Positions 15,880 to 23,643 of a stretch of 64,000 bases of DNA are shown here, in pieces. This stretch comes from Allonocardiopsis opalescens (GTDB lineage: Bacteria > Actinomycetota > Actinomycetes > Streptosporangiales > Streptosporangiaceae). Below the pieces are notes generated by a model, which saw nothing but the letters and a program-made list of their open reading frames with translations, did no database searches and was not told the DNA's origin. The stretch lies in the NCBI RefSeq assembly GCF_003002095.1, contig NZ_PVZC01000005.1, forward strand, positions 248,001-312,000, written 5' to 3'. Every line of letters starts with the position of its first letter. Position 1 is the first letter of the stretch. Position numbers and translations under genes: made by a program.

Positions 15880-16782
15880 CTAGTCAGGAGAGGTCGACGG
15901 CTCGTCCACGACATTGCGGACGACCGGCAGGAGCGCGCGGGACAGCGCGGCGGACAGCGTCGGCTGCCGCCGGGCGTCGGCGGGGTGCGCGAGGTAGCCC
16001 GCCACCATGGGGCTGGGCGCCCAGGACGAGGTGGGGACGAGTCCGCCGGAGTCGGAGCTCTGGGCGGAGGAGCCGAAGGAGCGCTCGTCGGGCGACGCGG
16101 TCCGTTCGGACTTGGCGGTGGAGACGGTGCCGTCCGTGCCGGTGTCCGCGCCGGCGGCGTAGGCCGGGGCGGGGGCGGTGGCGGCGGAGTGGGCGCCGGT
16201 GCGGTCAGCGGGGTCCGAGGCGTCGCCTTCGGACCGGTCGCGGTCGCGCTCGTCGTGCTCGGCGGCTTCGCCGTCGTTCTCCGGTGTGTCGGCGGTGGCG
16301 CCGAGTGCGGGCAGCAGCCCGCCGTCCTGGCCGGGCGAGGTGCCGATGCCCTGGCCGGCCTGCTCGGCGCCCGGAAGGGTGGCCACCGTCTCGGTGACAT
16401 GGCCGACCGCGCCCTCGACGTCGAGGCCGCCCGCCGACGCCTCGGGCTGCTGCCCGGGGGGCGTGGTGATCCCGCCGACCACGGTGCCGGCGGAGTCGCC
16501 GATCCGCTCGACGGTCTCCGGCAGGGTGGCGGGCCGCTGCCGCGTCCCGTCCCCTCCGGTGGTGGCCGCGTCGAGGCCGCTCGCGATCGACGACACCACG
16601 CCAGAATCGCGCTGGGCGAGGTCGGCGGGAGCGGAGTCGGCCGCGGCCGCGCCGGTGCCGAGCACCCAGCCGGCGAGCGCGAGCCCGCCCAGGGTGAGCA
16701 GACGGCGGGCGAGGAGCCCGGGCAGCGCGCGGCGCGAACGCGGCGCGGGACCCACCCGCGTCTGCCGTTCGCTGCGTGCCAT
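15880..16782 (-). CDS. Secreted low-complexity protein of the surface block
   Basis: About 300 residues from the ATG at 16782 (MARSERQTRVGP), with a basic n-region RSRRALPGLLARR, a hydrophobic LLTLGGLALAGWVLGTG and an AAAADS cleavage region. The mature part is Gly/Asp/Ser/Thr-rich and probably disordered, with a helical end (QPTLSAALSRALLPVVRNVVDEP). It contains no chaplin core. The Asp/Arg/Ser segment in the middle is unusual. Its position directly upstream of the LPXTG chaplin suggests a surface role. Family not recognised; the start is uncertain by five codons. Confidence 0.65.
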   Translation of the reverse strand: MARSERQTRVGPAPRSRRALPGLLARRLLTLGGLALAGWVLGTGAAAADSAPADLAQRDSGVVSSIASGLDAATTGGDGTRQRPATLPETVERIGDSAGTVVGGITTPPGQQPEASAGGLDVEGAVGHVTETVATLPGAEQAGQGIGTSPGQDGGLLPALGATADTPENDGEAAEHDERDRDRSEGDASDPADRTGAHSAATAPAPAYAAGADTGTDGTVSTAKSERTASPDERSFGSSAQSSDSGGLVPTSSWAPSPMVAGYLAHPADARRQPTLSAALSRALLPVVRNVVDEPSTSPD

Positions 16783-16938
16783 GCCGGGACCCCTCACAGG
16801 ACGATGCCACTTCGACTACGGAGAGCAGTGGTCTCCGTACGGGAAGTTACGTTAGCAGCGCCCGGCGGGGACGGCGGCCAATTCCGCGGGTTCCCGCGAA
16901 AAGTTTTCCGCGCGATGCCGGAACGGGCCGCCGACGCC

Positions 16939-18279
16939 TCAGCAGTTGTCTACGAAACGGTTTAGTACGCGCACGCCGAACTGCAGGCCGTCCACCGGGA
17001 CCCGCTCGTCGATCCCGTGGAACATGCCCGCGAAGTTCAGCTCCGGCGGCAGTTTCAGCGGCGCGAAGCCGTAGCCCTTGATCCCCAGTTCGGCGAAGGC
17101 CTTGGCGTCCGTTCCGCCCGACAAGCAGTACGGAACCGCACGTGCGGCGGGATCCTCCGCTTTCAGCGCATCGGCCATGGCTGCCACCAACGCACCGGAA
17201 AAGTCCGTTTCCACCGCGGGCAGCTGCCGTTCGGAGTCGCGGGTCACCTTGGGGCCGAGCAATTCGTCGATCGTGGCAAAGTATTCGTCTTCCAAGCCCG
17301 GCAGGAAGCGCCCGTCGACCTCGGCGGTGGCGGTCTGCGGAATGACGTTCGTCTTGTACCCGGCGCGCAGCATGGTCGGATTGACGGAATTGCGCAGAGT
17401 GGCGCCGATCATCGTCGCGATCGGCCCGAGCCGGGCGACCGTCTCGGCCACCGCCTCCTCGTCGTCGGGGTCGAACTCGATGCCGAAGGCGTCGCACACC
17501 TCCTCCAGGAAGGCGCGCACCGTCTTGGTGAGCCGCAGCGGGAAGCGGTGCCGCCCCAGCCGCGCAACCGCCTCGGCCAGCTCGGTGACCGCGTTGTCGT
17601 CGTTCACCATCGACCCGTGCCCGGCGGTGCCCGTGGCCGTCAGCCGCATCCAGGCGATGCCCTTCTCGGCCGTCTCGATCAGGTACAGCCGCAGGTCGTC
17701 GCGGACCGTGAAGCTGAAGCCGCCCACCTCGCCGACCGCCTCGGTGCAGTCGGCGAACAGCTCGGGATGGTGGTCCACCAGCCACTTCGCCCCGAAGTAC
17801 CCGCCCGCCTCCTCGTCGGCCAGGAAGGCCAGCACGATGTCGCGCGGCGGCCGCCGCCCGGTGCGCATCCGCTCGCGCACCATCGCCAGGATCATGGCGT
17901 CCATGTCCTTCATGTCGACGGCGCCGCGCCCCCACACGCACCCGTCGGCGATCTCCCCGCCGAAGGGATCGCGCGACCAGTCCGCCGCGTCCGCCGGCAC
18001 CACGTCCAGATGCCCGTGCAGCAGCAGCGGCGGCCGGCTCGGATCCTCCCCCTCCATCCGCGCCACCACACTGGTCCGCCTCGGATGCGACTCGAAGATC
18101 TGCGTGGCCAGCCCCACCTCGTCCAGCTTCGCCGCCACGTACTCCGCCGCCACCCGCTCCCCGGGCCCCGAATGATCCCCCGGATTGGACGTATCGATCC
18201 GGATCAGCTCCCGGCACAGGTCCACGACCTCCACCTCGGCCCGCCCGCCCTCGACACCTTCCCCACTCACCTCAGCCAC
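16939..18279 (-). CDS. M20-family metallopeptidase (ArgE/DapE/CPG2 type)
   Basis: A 446-residue cytoplasmic zinc peptidase. The first metal-binding segment is LLLHGHLDVVPAD, the bridging Asp lies in WGRGAVDMKDMDA, and the catalytic Glu-Glu lies in LAFLADEEAGG. The dimerisation lid follows (LRLYLIETAEKGIAWMRLTATGTAGHGS), and the late metal ligand is in VPYCLSGGTDAKAF. The ending FGVRVLNRFVDNC fits. Members hydrolyse N-acyl amino acids or short peptides; this subgroup is usually annotated only as M20/M25/M40 peptidase. It is the last core gene before the tRNA and element 1. Confidence 0.93.
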   Translation of the reverse strand: MAEVSGEGVEGGRAEVEVVDLCRELIRIDTSNPGDHSGPGERVAAEYVAAKLDEVGLATQIFESHPRRTSVVARMEGEDPSRPPLLLHGHLDVVPADAADWSRDPFGGEIADGCVWGRGAVDMKDMDAMILAMVRERMRTGRRPPRDIVLAFLADEEAGGYFGAKWLVDHHPELFADCTEAVGEVGGFSFTVRDDLRLYLIETAEKGIAWMRLTATGTAGHGSMVNDDNAVTELAEAVARLGRHRFPLRLTKTVRAFLEEVCDAFGIEFDPDDEEAVAETVARLGPIATMIGATLRNSVNPTMLRAGYKTNVIPQTATAEVDGRFLPGLEDEYFATIDELLGPKVTRDSERQLPAVETDFSGALVAAMADALKAEDPAARAVPYCLSGGTDAKAFAELGIKGYGFAPLKLPPELNFAGMFHGIDERVPVDGLQFGVRVLNRFVDNC

Positions 18280-18424
18280 GGCACGGACTCCCCACTAGAC
18301 GACACCCACCGCCCCATCCTCGCCCCCACCCCCACTCCCCCGCACCCCCGAATCTCGGTAACGTGCACCACCCGCGGTTTGGTATCGTTGGCACGCCGAC
18401 GCGGCCACACCGCGTCCCACTCAC

Positions 18425-18509
18425 GTCCGGGTGGCGGAATAGGCAGACGCGCTAGCTTGAGGTGCTAGTGCCCGTTAAGGGCATGGGGGTTCAAGTCCCC
18501 CCTCGGACA
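18425..18509 (+). tRNA. tRNA-Leu (anticodon GAG)
   Basis: The acceptor stem GTCCGGG pairs with CTCGGAC (one G-T pair) with discriminator A. The D-arm contains GGCGGAATAGGCAGACGC, the anticodon stem CTAGC/GCTAG encloses TTGAGGT (anticodon GAG), then a long class II variable arm (TGCCCGTTAAGGGCA) and the T-arm GGGGGTTCAAGTCCCCC. No CCA is encoded. Its 3' end is the attachment target of the elements that follow. Confidence 0.97.
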
Positions 18510-18510
18510 C
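18499..18510 (+). other. Attachment-site copy 1 at the tRNA 3' end
   Basis: CCCCTCGGACAC at the 3' end of tRNA-Leu recurs at 63,742-63,753, and a 13-base version (CCCCCTCGGACAC) at 47,909-47,921. In each case a serine recombinase gene or remnant lies to the right. This is the left boundary of element 1. Confidence 0.65.
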
Positions 18511-18549
18511 ATTATTATACATAGAACTGAAAATTTATGCAGCATTGAG

Positions 18550-18578
18550 AACCCCAGCGTCACTCACGGCCTGGGGTT
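18550..18578 (+). terminator. Intrinsic terminator after tRNA-Leu
   Basis: AACCCCAG pairs with CTGGGGTT across a 13-base loop, followed by TTCTCG. The stem and following T-run fit termination of tRNA-Leu transcription. The hairpin lies inside the element, 40 bases after the attachment site. Confidence 0.6.
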
Positions 18579-18683
18579 TTCTCGTTCCACTCGATCCCCT
18601 CACCACCCAACTCTGCATCTTTATGCACCCGTGTTCATACAGCGACACTGCGCACAAGAGGTCGTGGGCGTGGAGCGGACCGG

Positions 18684-20024
18684 CTAACGCAAGTAGGCGA
18701 TGATCCTCTCGTTGTCTCCCCTATCGGCCCTCAGGGTCTGAGCGACCGGATCGTAGATAAGCGTCAGGGCGAGTTCGCGGCACAGGTCCGCCTGTTCGGG
18801 GAGGTCGCGCGGAATCGTGATCTCCTCGAATCGGTCACCTGGTGGGGTCAGAGCACGGATCAGCAGCCCGCCGAGGCGTGCGAGCACCGTGTCCTCCCGG
18901 ACGAAGACGTTGCGCCTCTTGTCCGCCACGACATGCTCGGCGGCGCGTACGGCCTGGCAGCGGTAGTTCGCCCGCCCGTTGTTCCACGCCCCCTCCAACC
19001 CGCGCCCGCACAGTCCGCAGCGCAGCAGTCCGCGCAGCAGATAGGTGCGCTGCGGCCCGCGCGTGGCGGGAGTCGTCTGCGCGCGGCGGAAGTCCGCGGT
19101 GCTCACGATCGCCGGATGGACCGCCTCCCGGGAGTAGACCCACTTCTCGCCGGGGTTCCACCGCGACACCGTGCGCGTGCCGAGACCCACGTTGCGCACG
19201 TCGAGCAGCGTCTCGGCCTTGGACTGCTTGTTCCACACCTGATGGCCGGTGTAGCGCGGGTTCGCCAGGATCGCCAGGACCGTTCCCACGCTCCACCCGT
19301 CGGCCGACCGGTGCCGGTTGCGGGCCCGGTCATAGGCGGAAGGGCACAGCACACCCTCGCTGTTGAGCTTGTTGACGATCCGCCGCGCGCCATAGCCGGC
19401 CAGGCGCAGTGCGAATATGCGCCGCACCACCGGGGCCGTCTCGGAATCGAGGTCCAGTCGATGCAGCCGCGCCCCCAGTGCGGCGAGGTCCGGCCGCGGA
19501 TGCGGTCCGGCATCCACCAGGCGGTATCCGTACGGCGGGCGCCCGCCCAGGAACCGCCCCTCCAGCTCCGCCTGCGCCGCCATGGCCGTACGCACGCGCA
19601 GTTGGATCCGGCGCCGCTCGGCCTTCGACATCCCGGCGTACATCGACATGATCAGGTTGTGCGCCTCGGAATCCGGATCGACCGCTCCACCGATCTCGGG
19701 GACCCACAGCTGAACCCCGAAGTGAACGAACAACGGGAACGTCAACGCGTACTGGTTGTCATAGAACACCCGCTGCGGCTCACCGACCACCACCGCTTCG
19801 AATCCCCGCCGGGGATCCTCCAGCGCCGCAAGCAACCGCCCGCCCTCCAACCGCTGCGGCCACGCCACCGCCCGCGACTGCCCCACGTCGAAGAACTCCG
19901 CGACGATCTCCCCGCCGGCCTTCTCCACCAGATCCCCGGCTCTGGCCAGCTGCCACTGCCGGGATGAAGCCGGATCCTGTAGATCCTCCGTCGACACGCG
20001 GCCTACGAACGCAAACCGAACCAT
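18684..20024 (-). CDS. Serine recombinase (integrase of element 1)
   Basis: A 446-residue large serine recombinase. The N-terminal resolvase fold (residues 1-150) starts MVRFAFVGRVSTEDLQDP; the catalytic Ser is in RVSTED, with Arg-rich helix MSMYAGMSKAERRRIQLRVR. The Recombinase domain follows with GRPPYGYRL, GYGARRIVNKLNSEGVLCPS and TGHQVWNKQ. A zinc-ribbon (LLRCGLCGRGLEGAWNNGRANYRC) and a C-terminal segment ending DNERIIAYLR complete it. It probably catalyses integration at the tRNA-Leu 3' end 170 bases away. Compared with many phage integrases (over 500 residues), the C-terminal coiled-coil region is short. Confidence 0.92.
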   Translation of the reverse strand: MVRFAFVGRVSTEDLQDPASSRQWQLARAGDLVEKAGGEIVAEFFDVGQSRAVAWPQRLEGGRLLAALEDPRRGFEAVVVGEPQRVFYDNQYALTFPLFVHFGVQLWVPEIGGAVDPDSEAHNLIMSMYAGMSKAERRRIQLRVRTAMAAQAELEGRFLGGRPPYGYRLVDAGPHPRPDLAALGARLHRLDLDSETAPVVRRIFALRLAGYGARRIVNKLNSEGVLCPSAYDRARNRHRSADGWSVGTVLAILANPRYTGHQVWNKQSKAETLLDVRNVGLGTRTVSRWNPGEKWVYSREAVHPAIVSTADFRRAQTTPATRGPQRTYLLRGLLRCGLCGRGLEGAWNNGRANYRCQAVRAAEHVVADKRRNVFVREDTVLARLGGLLIRALTPPGDRFEEITIPRDLPEQADLCRELALTLIYDPVAQTLRADRGDNERIIAYLR

Positions 20025-20278
20025 AATCCCCTCTGACCTGGGAGAATGCTGTAATCACCTCCCAGAATCCGCCGGGCTGGTCTCCTTGCGTCGGCGTACA
20101 GGAACCCTGTTGTCAAACCGAGACACTCGAATGAACCACTGGCTTCCGCCAGGCAGTGCTTCTTCTGATCGGGTGAGGTGTCGGACTGAAGGCCGGAGCC
20201 CCGGAGATCAGACGGTGAGGTCGGTCTCCAGGACTCTGGGTTTTCAGCGCCGCTGCGGTCGTCCGCGGCGCTTCACGG

Positions 20279-22366
20279 TCACCAGTTGATGGTCAGGCGG
20301 GTGTCGGGTCGGTCGACCCGGGCACCGGCTTCGAGCCGGCCGTCTTGGGTGGCGGCCGGATAGGCGGTGATGACCGGCTGGGCGGGTCGTTCCTGGCCCC
20401 AGCGGTGCAGGAGGTCGTTGATCTGCTCGGCGATCCTGTCGGCGTCCGGGCCGTGGGCGGTGATGCCCAGTTCGTCGGCGTCGTCGCCGACGGGCCGGGC
20501 GGTGAGATAGGCGAAGGTACCGCCGTCGTACAGGGCGGCGCCGGACCAGCGCAGGGCGGGGTCGGCCAGGCCGAGGCTCCGGGCGGCGGAGCCGATGGAC
20601 AGCTTGCCGAAGCTCAGACCGGAGTCGATGGTGGCGAGCCAGAGGTCGAGGTGGGCCGCCTGCTCATCGTGGCGTACTCGGATGCCGGTCCACCGCTGGT
20701 GGGCGTGGTGAGTGAGGACCTTGGCCAGAGCGCCTTGGTCCGGGTGGTCATCAGCGTCGATCTTGAGGATGGCGTCATCAGCGAGGCGGACGTGGATCTC
20801 GCCCATTTCGGCGGCACCGCGCAGGGGGACGAATCCGCACACGGCCGCGTCGGTGCTGACCATGCGGTCTGCTTGGGTTCGGGTGAAGGCGATGGAGCGG
20901 GTCAGGCCACTGCCGTGCAGCCGCAGGGGGACGACGAGGCGCCCCGCAAGGTCGAGCTGCGTCCACCAAGCAGCGGGGATGTCCCAGGCTCCGGCGGTGA
21001 CGATGATCCTGTCGAACGGAGCGCGGTCGGGATCCCCCAGGGCGCCGTCCCCGCACACCACCGTGACCTGCTCGTACCCGGCGTCGGCGAGGTGGGCGCG
21101 GGCGCCCTCGGCAAGGTCCTCGTCGAGTTCGATGGTCACCACGCTGCCGCCGCTTCCGACGAGTTCGGCCAGCAGAGCGGCGTTGATGCCGGTGGCCGCA
21201 CCGATCTCCAGGACCCTGTGCCCGGGGTCGACGTCGAGTTGTTCGAGCATCGTGGCGACGATGTTGGGGCTGGAGGCCGAGGACAGCGCGGTCCCGTCGG
21301 CCGCGCGCTTGGTGACCACCTGCCTGGGCGCATACGCCGTGGCGAGGTCCACCCCGGGCAGGAACAGGTGCCTCGGTACGGCGCGGAAAGCGTTGGCGAC
21401 CGCTTCGGAGCGGAAGGTGCCGAGGCTCCCGATCTTGGCGACGAGTGCGTCGCGCAGGGTCTGCGGGTCGGTGCTCTCAGAGGCGGTGGTGTCCATGGTC
21501 ACTGGCCTGACTGTAGTGAGTTGGGTAGGGCTGGTGCGCGGAGCCGTATCGACCCCGTTCGGGCGGTGGAAGATGATCCGGTTCGCGGCGGAGGCGAGTG
21601 CGGCCTGGTGTTCGGCGGGGATGCCGAGGCGGTTGAAGCCGAACAGCAGGTGGTCGGTGAGGATGGCACGTACGCCACGGGTGAGCCGGCCGCGCTGGGC
21701 GAGGCCGGCGAGCCCTCGTCCGGCGTCCTCATAGGCCGCGGGCCACGTGGGAGACCGGCTGAGGGGGCTGTCGAGGCTGTCGTCGGCGGCCGTGATCAGC
21801 ATCTGTACCGCGGCCAGGGTCGATGCGGACGGCTGTGGGGTGTCGGCGGCGGTGCGGTGCTCGGCGACGCGGGTCCAGATGTCGCCCTGTTCGTAGAAGT
21901 CCTGGCCGGCAGCGTGCATCAAACGGGTTGCCAGCCGGATGCCGATCTCGCGCCGGTGGTCGGGAGTGACTTGGGTGCGGGCGAGGTGGGTAAGGATGTG
22001 GCGGCTGTCGGCGTGGAAGAGGTGGTGGGCGATCTGGATGGCGTCGGTGCCGCCGAAGCGGTGTATCTCCGGTTCGTACACCACGCTGTCGGCGTGGGCG
22101 CGCAGTTCCGGAATCCTGGTGATCTGAGTGACCAGGTCGGCGACGTTCTCGGTGTGTCCGCGTGTGGGCTTGATCCGCAGGCGCCAGGATTCGCGCTTGC
22201 GGACGAACCACCATGCGGTGATCGCTCCGCTGTCCTCGGCCTGGGCCAGCAGCGGAAGCAAGTGGTAGGCGGCTGTGAGTTCGGCTGTGCGCCAGGTGTC
22301 GCTCCACAGATTGATCTGTTGCCAGGTGCTGGGCTCGTCGCTCATCCGGGGGCGTCCGTTCGTCAT
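20279..22366 (-). CDS. Fused thiopeptide-type elimination domain / FxLD-system O-methyltransferase
   Basis: A 695-residue two-domain protein. Residues 1-270 match the thiopeptide-type bacteriocin biosynthesis domain (the glutamate-elimination fold of class I dehydratases): WQQINLWSD, AWWFVRKRESWRLRIK, SVVYEPEIHRFGG and AHHLFHADSRHIL. From about residue 300 it is a protein-L-isoaspartate O-methyltransferase relative: AVPRHLFLPG, AYAPRQVVTK, SSASSPNIVATMLEQL, VLEIGAATGINAALLAEL (SAM site) and FDRIIVTAGAWDIP. Such enzymes next to FxLD precursors methylate Asp side chains on the way to succinimide/isoAsp. The ATG at 22366 overlaps the lanC stop (TGATG), which favours this start over later Met8. 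The fusion means this cluster has two elimination-type domains. Confidence 0.85.
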   Translation of the reverse strand: MTNGRPRMSDEPSTWQQINLWSDTWRTAELTAAYHLLPLLAQAEDSGAITAWWFVRKRESWRLRIKPTRGHTENVADLVTQITRIPELRAHADSVVYEPEIHRFGGTDAIQIAHHLFHADSRHILTHLARTQVTPDHRREIGIRLATRLMHAAGQDFYEQGDIWTRVAEHRTAADTPQPSASTLAAVQMLITAADDSLDSPLSRSPTWPAAYEDAGRGLAGLAQRGRLTRGVRAILTDHLLFGFNRLGIPAEHQAALASAANRIIFHRPNGVDTAPRTSPTQLTTVRPVTMDTTASESTDPQTLRDALVAKIGSLGTFRSEAVANAFRAVPRHLFLPGVDLATAYAPRQVVTKRAADGTALSSASSPNIVATMLEQLDVDPGHRVLEIGAATGINAALLAELVGSGGSVVTIELDEDLAEGARAHLADAGYEQVTVVCGDGALGDPDRAPFDRIIVTAGAWDIPAAWWTQLDLAGRLVVPLRLHGSGLTRSIAFTRTQADRMVSTDAAVCGFVPLRGAAEMGEIHVRLADDAILKIDADDHPDQGALAKVLTHHAHQRWTGIRVRHDEQAAHLDLWLATIDSGLSFGKLSIGSAARSLGLADPALRWSGAALYDGGTFAYLTARPVGDDADELGITAHGPDADRIAEQINDLLHRWGQERPAQPVITAYPAATQDGRLEAGARVDRPDTRLTINW

Positions 22367-23643
22367 CAGTCGATCAGGAGGCAGGTGGGCCAGCCGCCGG
22401 TGGTGCCGGTGGCGATACTGTGCAGGGTCAGGGCGACGCCCGCGCTGCCCTCGATCAGGCCGGGTGCCTGACCGGGGGCGGTGTCGCGGGCGTGGTCGAG
22501 TAGGCGGATCAGCAGGCGGTCCAGGCGGTGGGCGATATTCGGCGTGGTGGCGTCGACGGCGGCGTGCCAGGCGGTGGCCAGGACTCCGGCCCAGCCGTGG
22601 CACAGGGCGGGGTCGCTGATGCGGGCGAGTTGGACGGGGTCGGCGAGGCAGCGGGCGAGGGCGTCCTCGGCGGACTGCTGGCGGCCGGTGTCCCCCAGGG
22701 CGATGGCGGCAAGCTGCTGGGCACGGGCGATACCAGGAGTGCCGTAGCACCATGAAGGGCGGGCAGGTCCGTCCCGGTGGAGCCGTTGGTCGAGCAGTTC
22801 GCCCAAGGTGATGTGCTCGGGCCACCAGGGTCCGGCGGAGGAGGGCTGCCGCCAGGCGTCCAGGTGGCGGCAGATGGTCTCGATGGCCTCGTGGTGGCCG
22901 TCGACGGTAATGGCTTCGCGCATCGCGAGGGCGAGTAGCGCCAGCGGGCCGGTGATGCCGTGGGCCATGCCCAAGTTGGCGTGTCCGTCGGCGTAGGCCG
23001 CCTCGTGCTGCCGCGCGGGTATGTCGGACGTCCACCAGCCGGGGGCGTTGTCGCCGGCCGGATCGTCGGCCGGGATGGGCTGGGCGAGCCGGACCAGGTA
23101 GGCGAGGATGCGGCGGAGCCGGTCGCCGCCAGGGTCACGCCTGAGGAGGTAGGCGCCGAGTCCGGTGAGTCCGCGGGTGAGGTCGAACTCGTACTGCGAG
23201 GGCCGTCGGGCCGCGTCCATTCGCTCGGTGGCCGCCTTCAGCCGGGTGTGCACCAGTTGGTCGACAGCAGCGTCCAGCCGAGCCAGAACGCCCTGGTACC
23301 GGCCGGGGGCTCCGATGTGGACGGCGAAGGCGAGGGCGGGGGCGCCGAACCACAGTCCGGCCCCGTCGCCAGCGGTCAGAGCGTCGCGGGTGGCGCGGGC
23401 GAGCCAGGCGTGCGTCGTTGCCGCGCTACCGAGCCCCTGCTGGGCGCGTAGACCGTGCAGGACGGCGACGCCTGCGGCTCCTTTGGACAGCGACTGGTCG
23501 CGCCAGCGCGGGCTGTCGGGTCGGACGTCGTCGCCGTAGTCGGTCGGCGGCGGGACGGCCAGCGCGTCGGTGAGTTCGGTGGCGACGGCCGCGGCGTGCC
23601 CTCGCAGGGCCGCCTTGTTCATCGTGGTCCCCAGGCCGTTCAC
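22366..23643 (-). CDS. LanC-type lanthionine cyclase
   Basis: A 425-residue alpha/alpha-barrel enzyme. Zinc ligands are visible in PSWCYGTPG (Cys) and DPALCHGWAG (Cys-His), and the active-site His motif in GHANLGMAHGITGPLALL. It adds Cys thiols to dehydroamino acids to close lanthionine rings in the precursor at 26833-26982. The GTG at 23643 overlaps the lanB stop as GTGA, which implies translational coupling; ATG at 23622 is the alternative. The C-terminus ends LLID, just before the methyltransferase fusion start. Order: lanA, lanB, lanC, fusion enzyme. Confidence 0.9.
   Translation of the reverse strand: MNGLGTTMNKAALRGHAAAVATELTDALAVPPPTDYGDDVRPDSPRWRDQSLSKGAAGVAVLHGLRAQQGLGSAATTHAWLARATRDALTAGDGAGLWFGAPALAFAVHIGAPGRYQGVLARLDAAVDQLVHTRLKAATERMDAARRPSQYEFDLTRGLTGLGAYLLRRDPGGDRLRRILAYLVRLAQPIPADDPAGDNAPGWWTSDIPARQHEAAYADGHANLGMAHGITGPLALLALAMREAITVDGHHEAIETICRHLDAWRQPSSAGPWWPEHITLGELLDQRLHRDGPARPSWCYGTPGIARAQQLAAIALGDTGRQQSAEDALARCLADPVQLARISDPALCHGWAGVLATAWHAAVDATTPNIAHRLDRLLIRLLDHARDTAPGQAPGLIEGSAGVALTLHSIATGTTGGWPTCLLID

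Noticed and set aside
20025-20278. A possible small gene (plus-strand frame at 20086-20289)
   Set aside because: The translation is not protein-like and there is no ribosome site; it is a 254-base intergenic gap between the recombinase and the lanthipeptide operon.
20345-22471. A 708-codon plus-strand frame over the methyltransferase fusion gene
   Set aside because: It is a shadow of the minus-strand gene, whose motifs (SAM site, elimination domain) are unambiguous.
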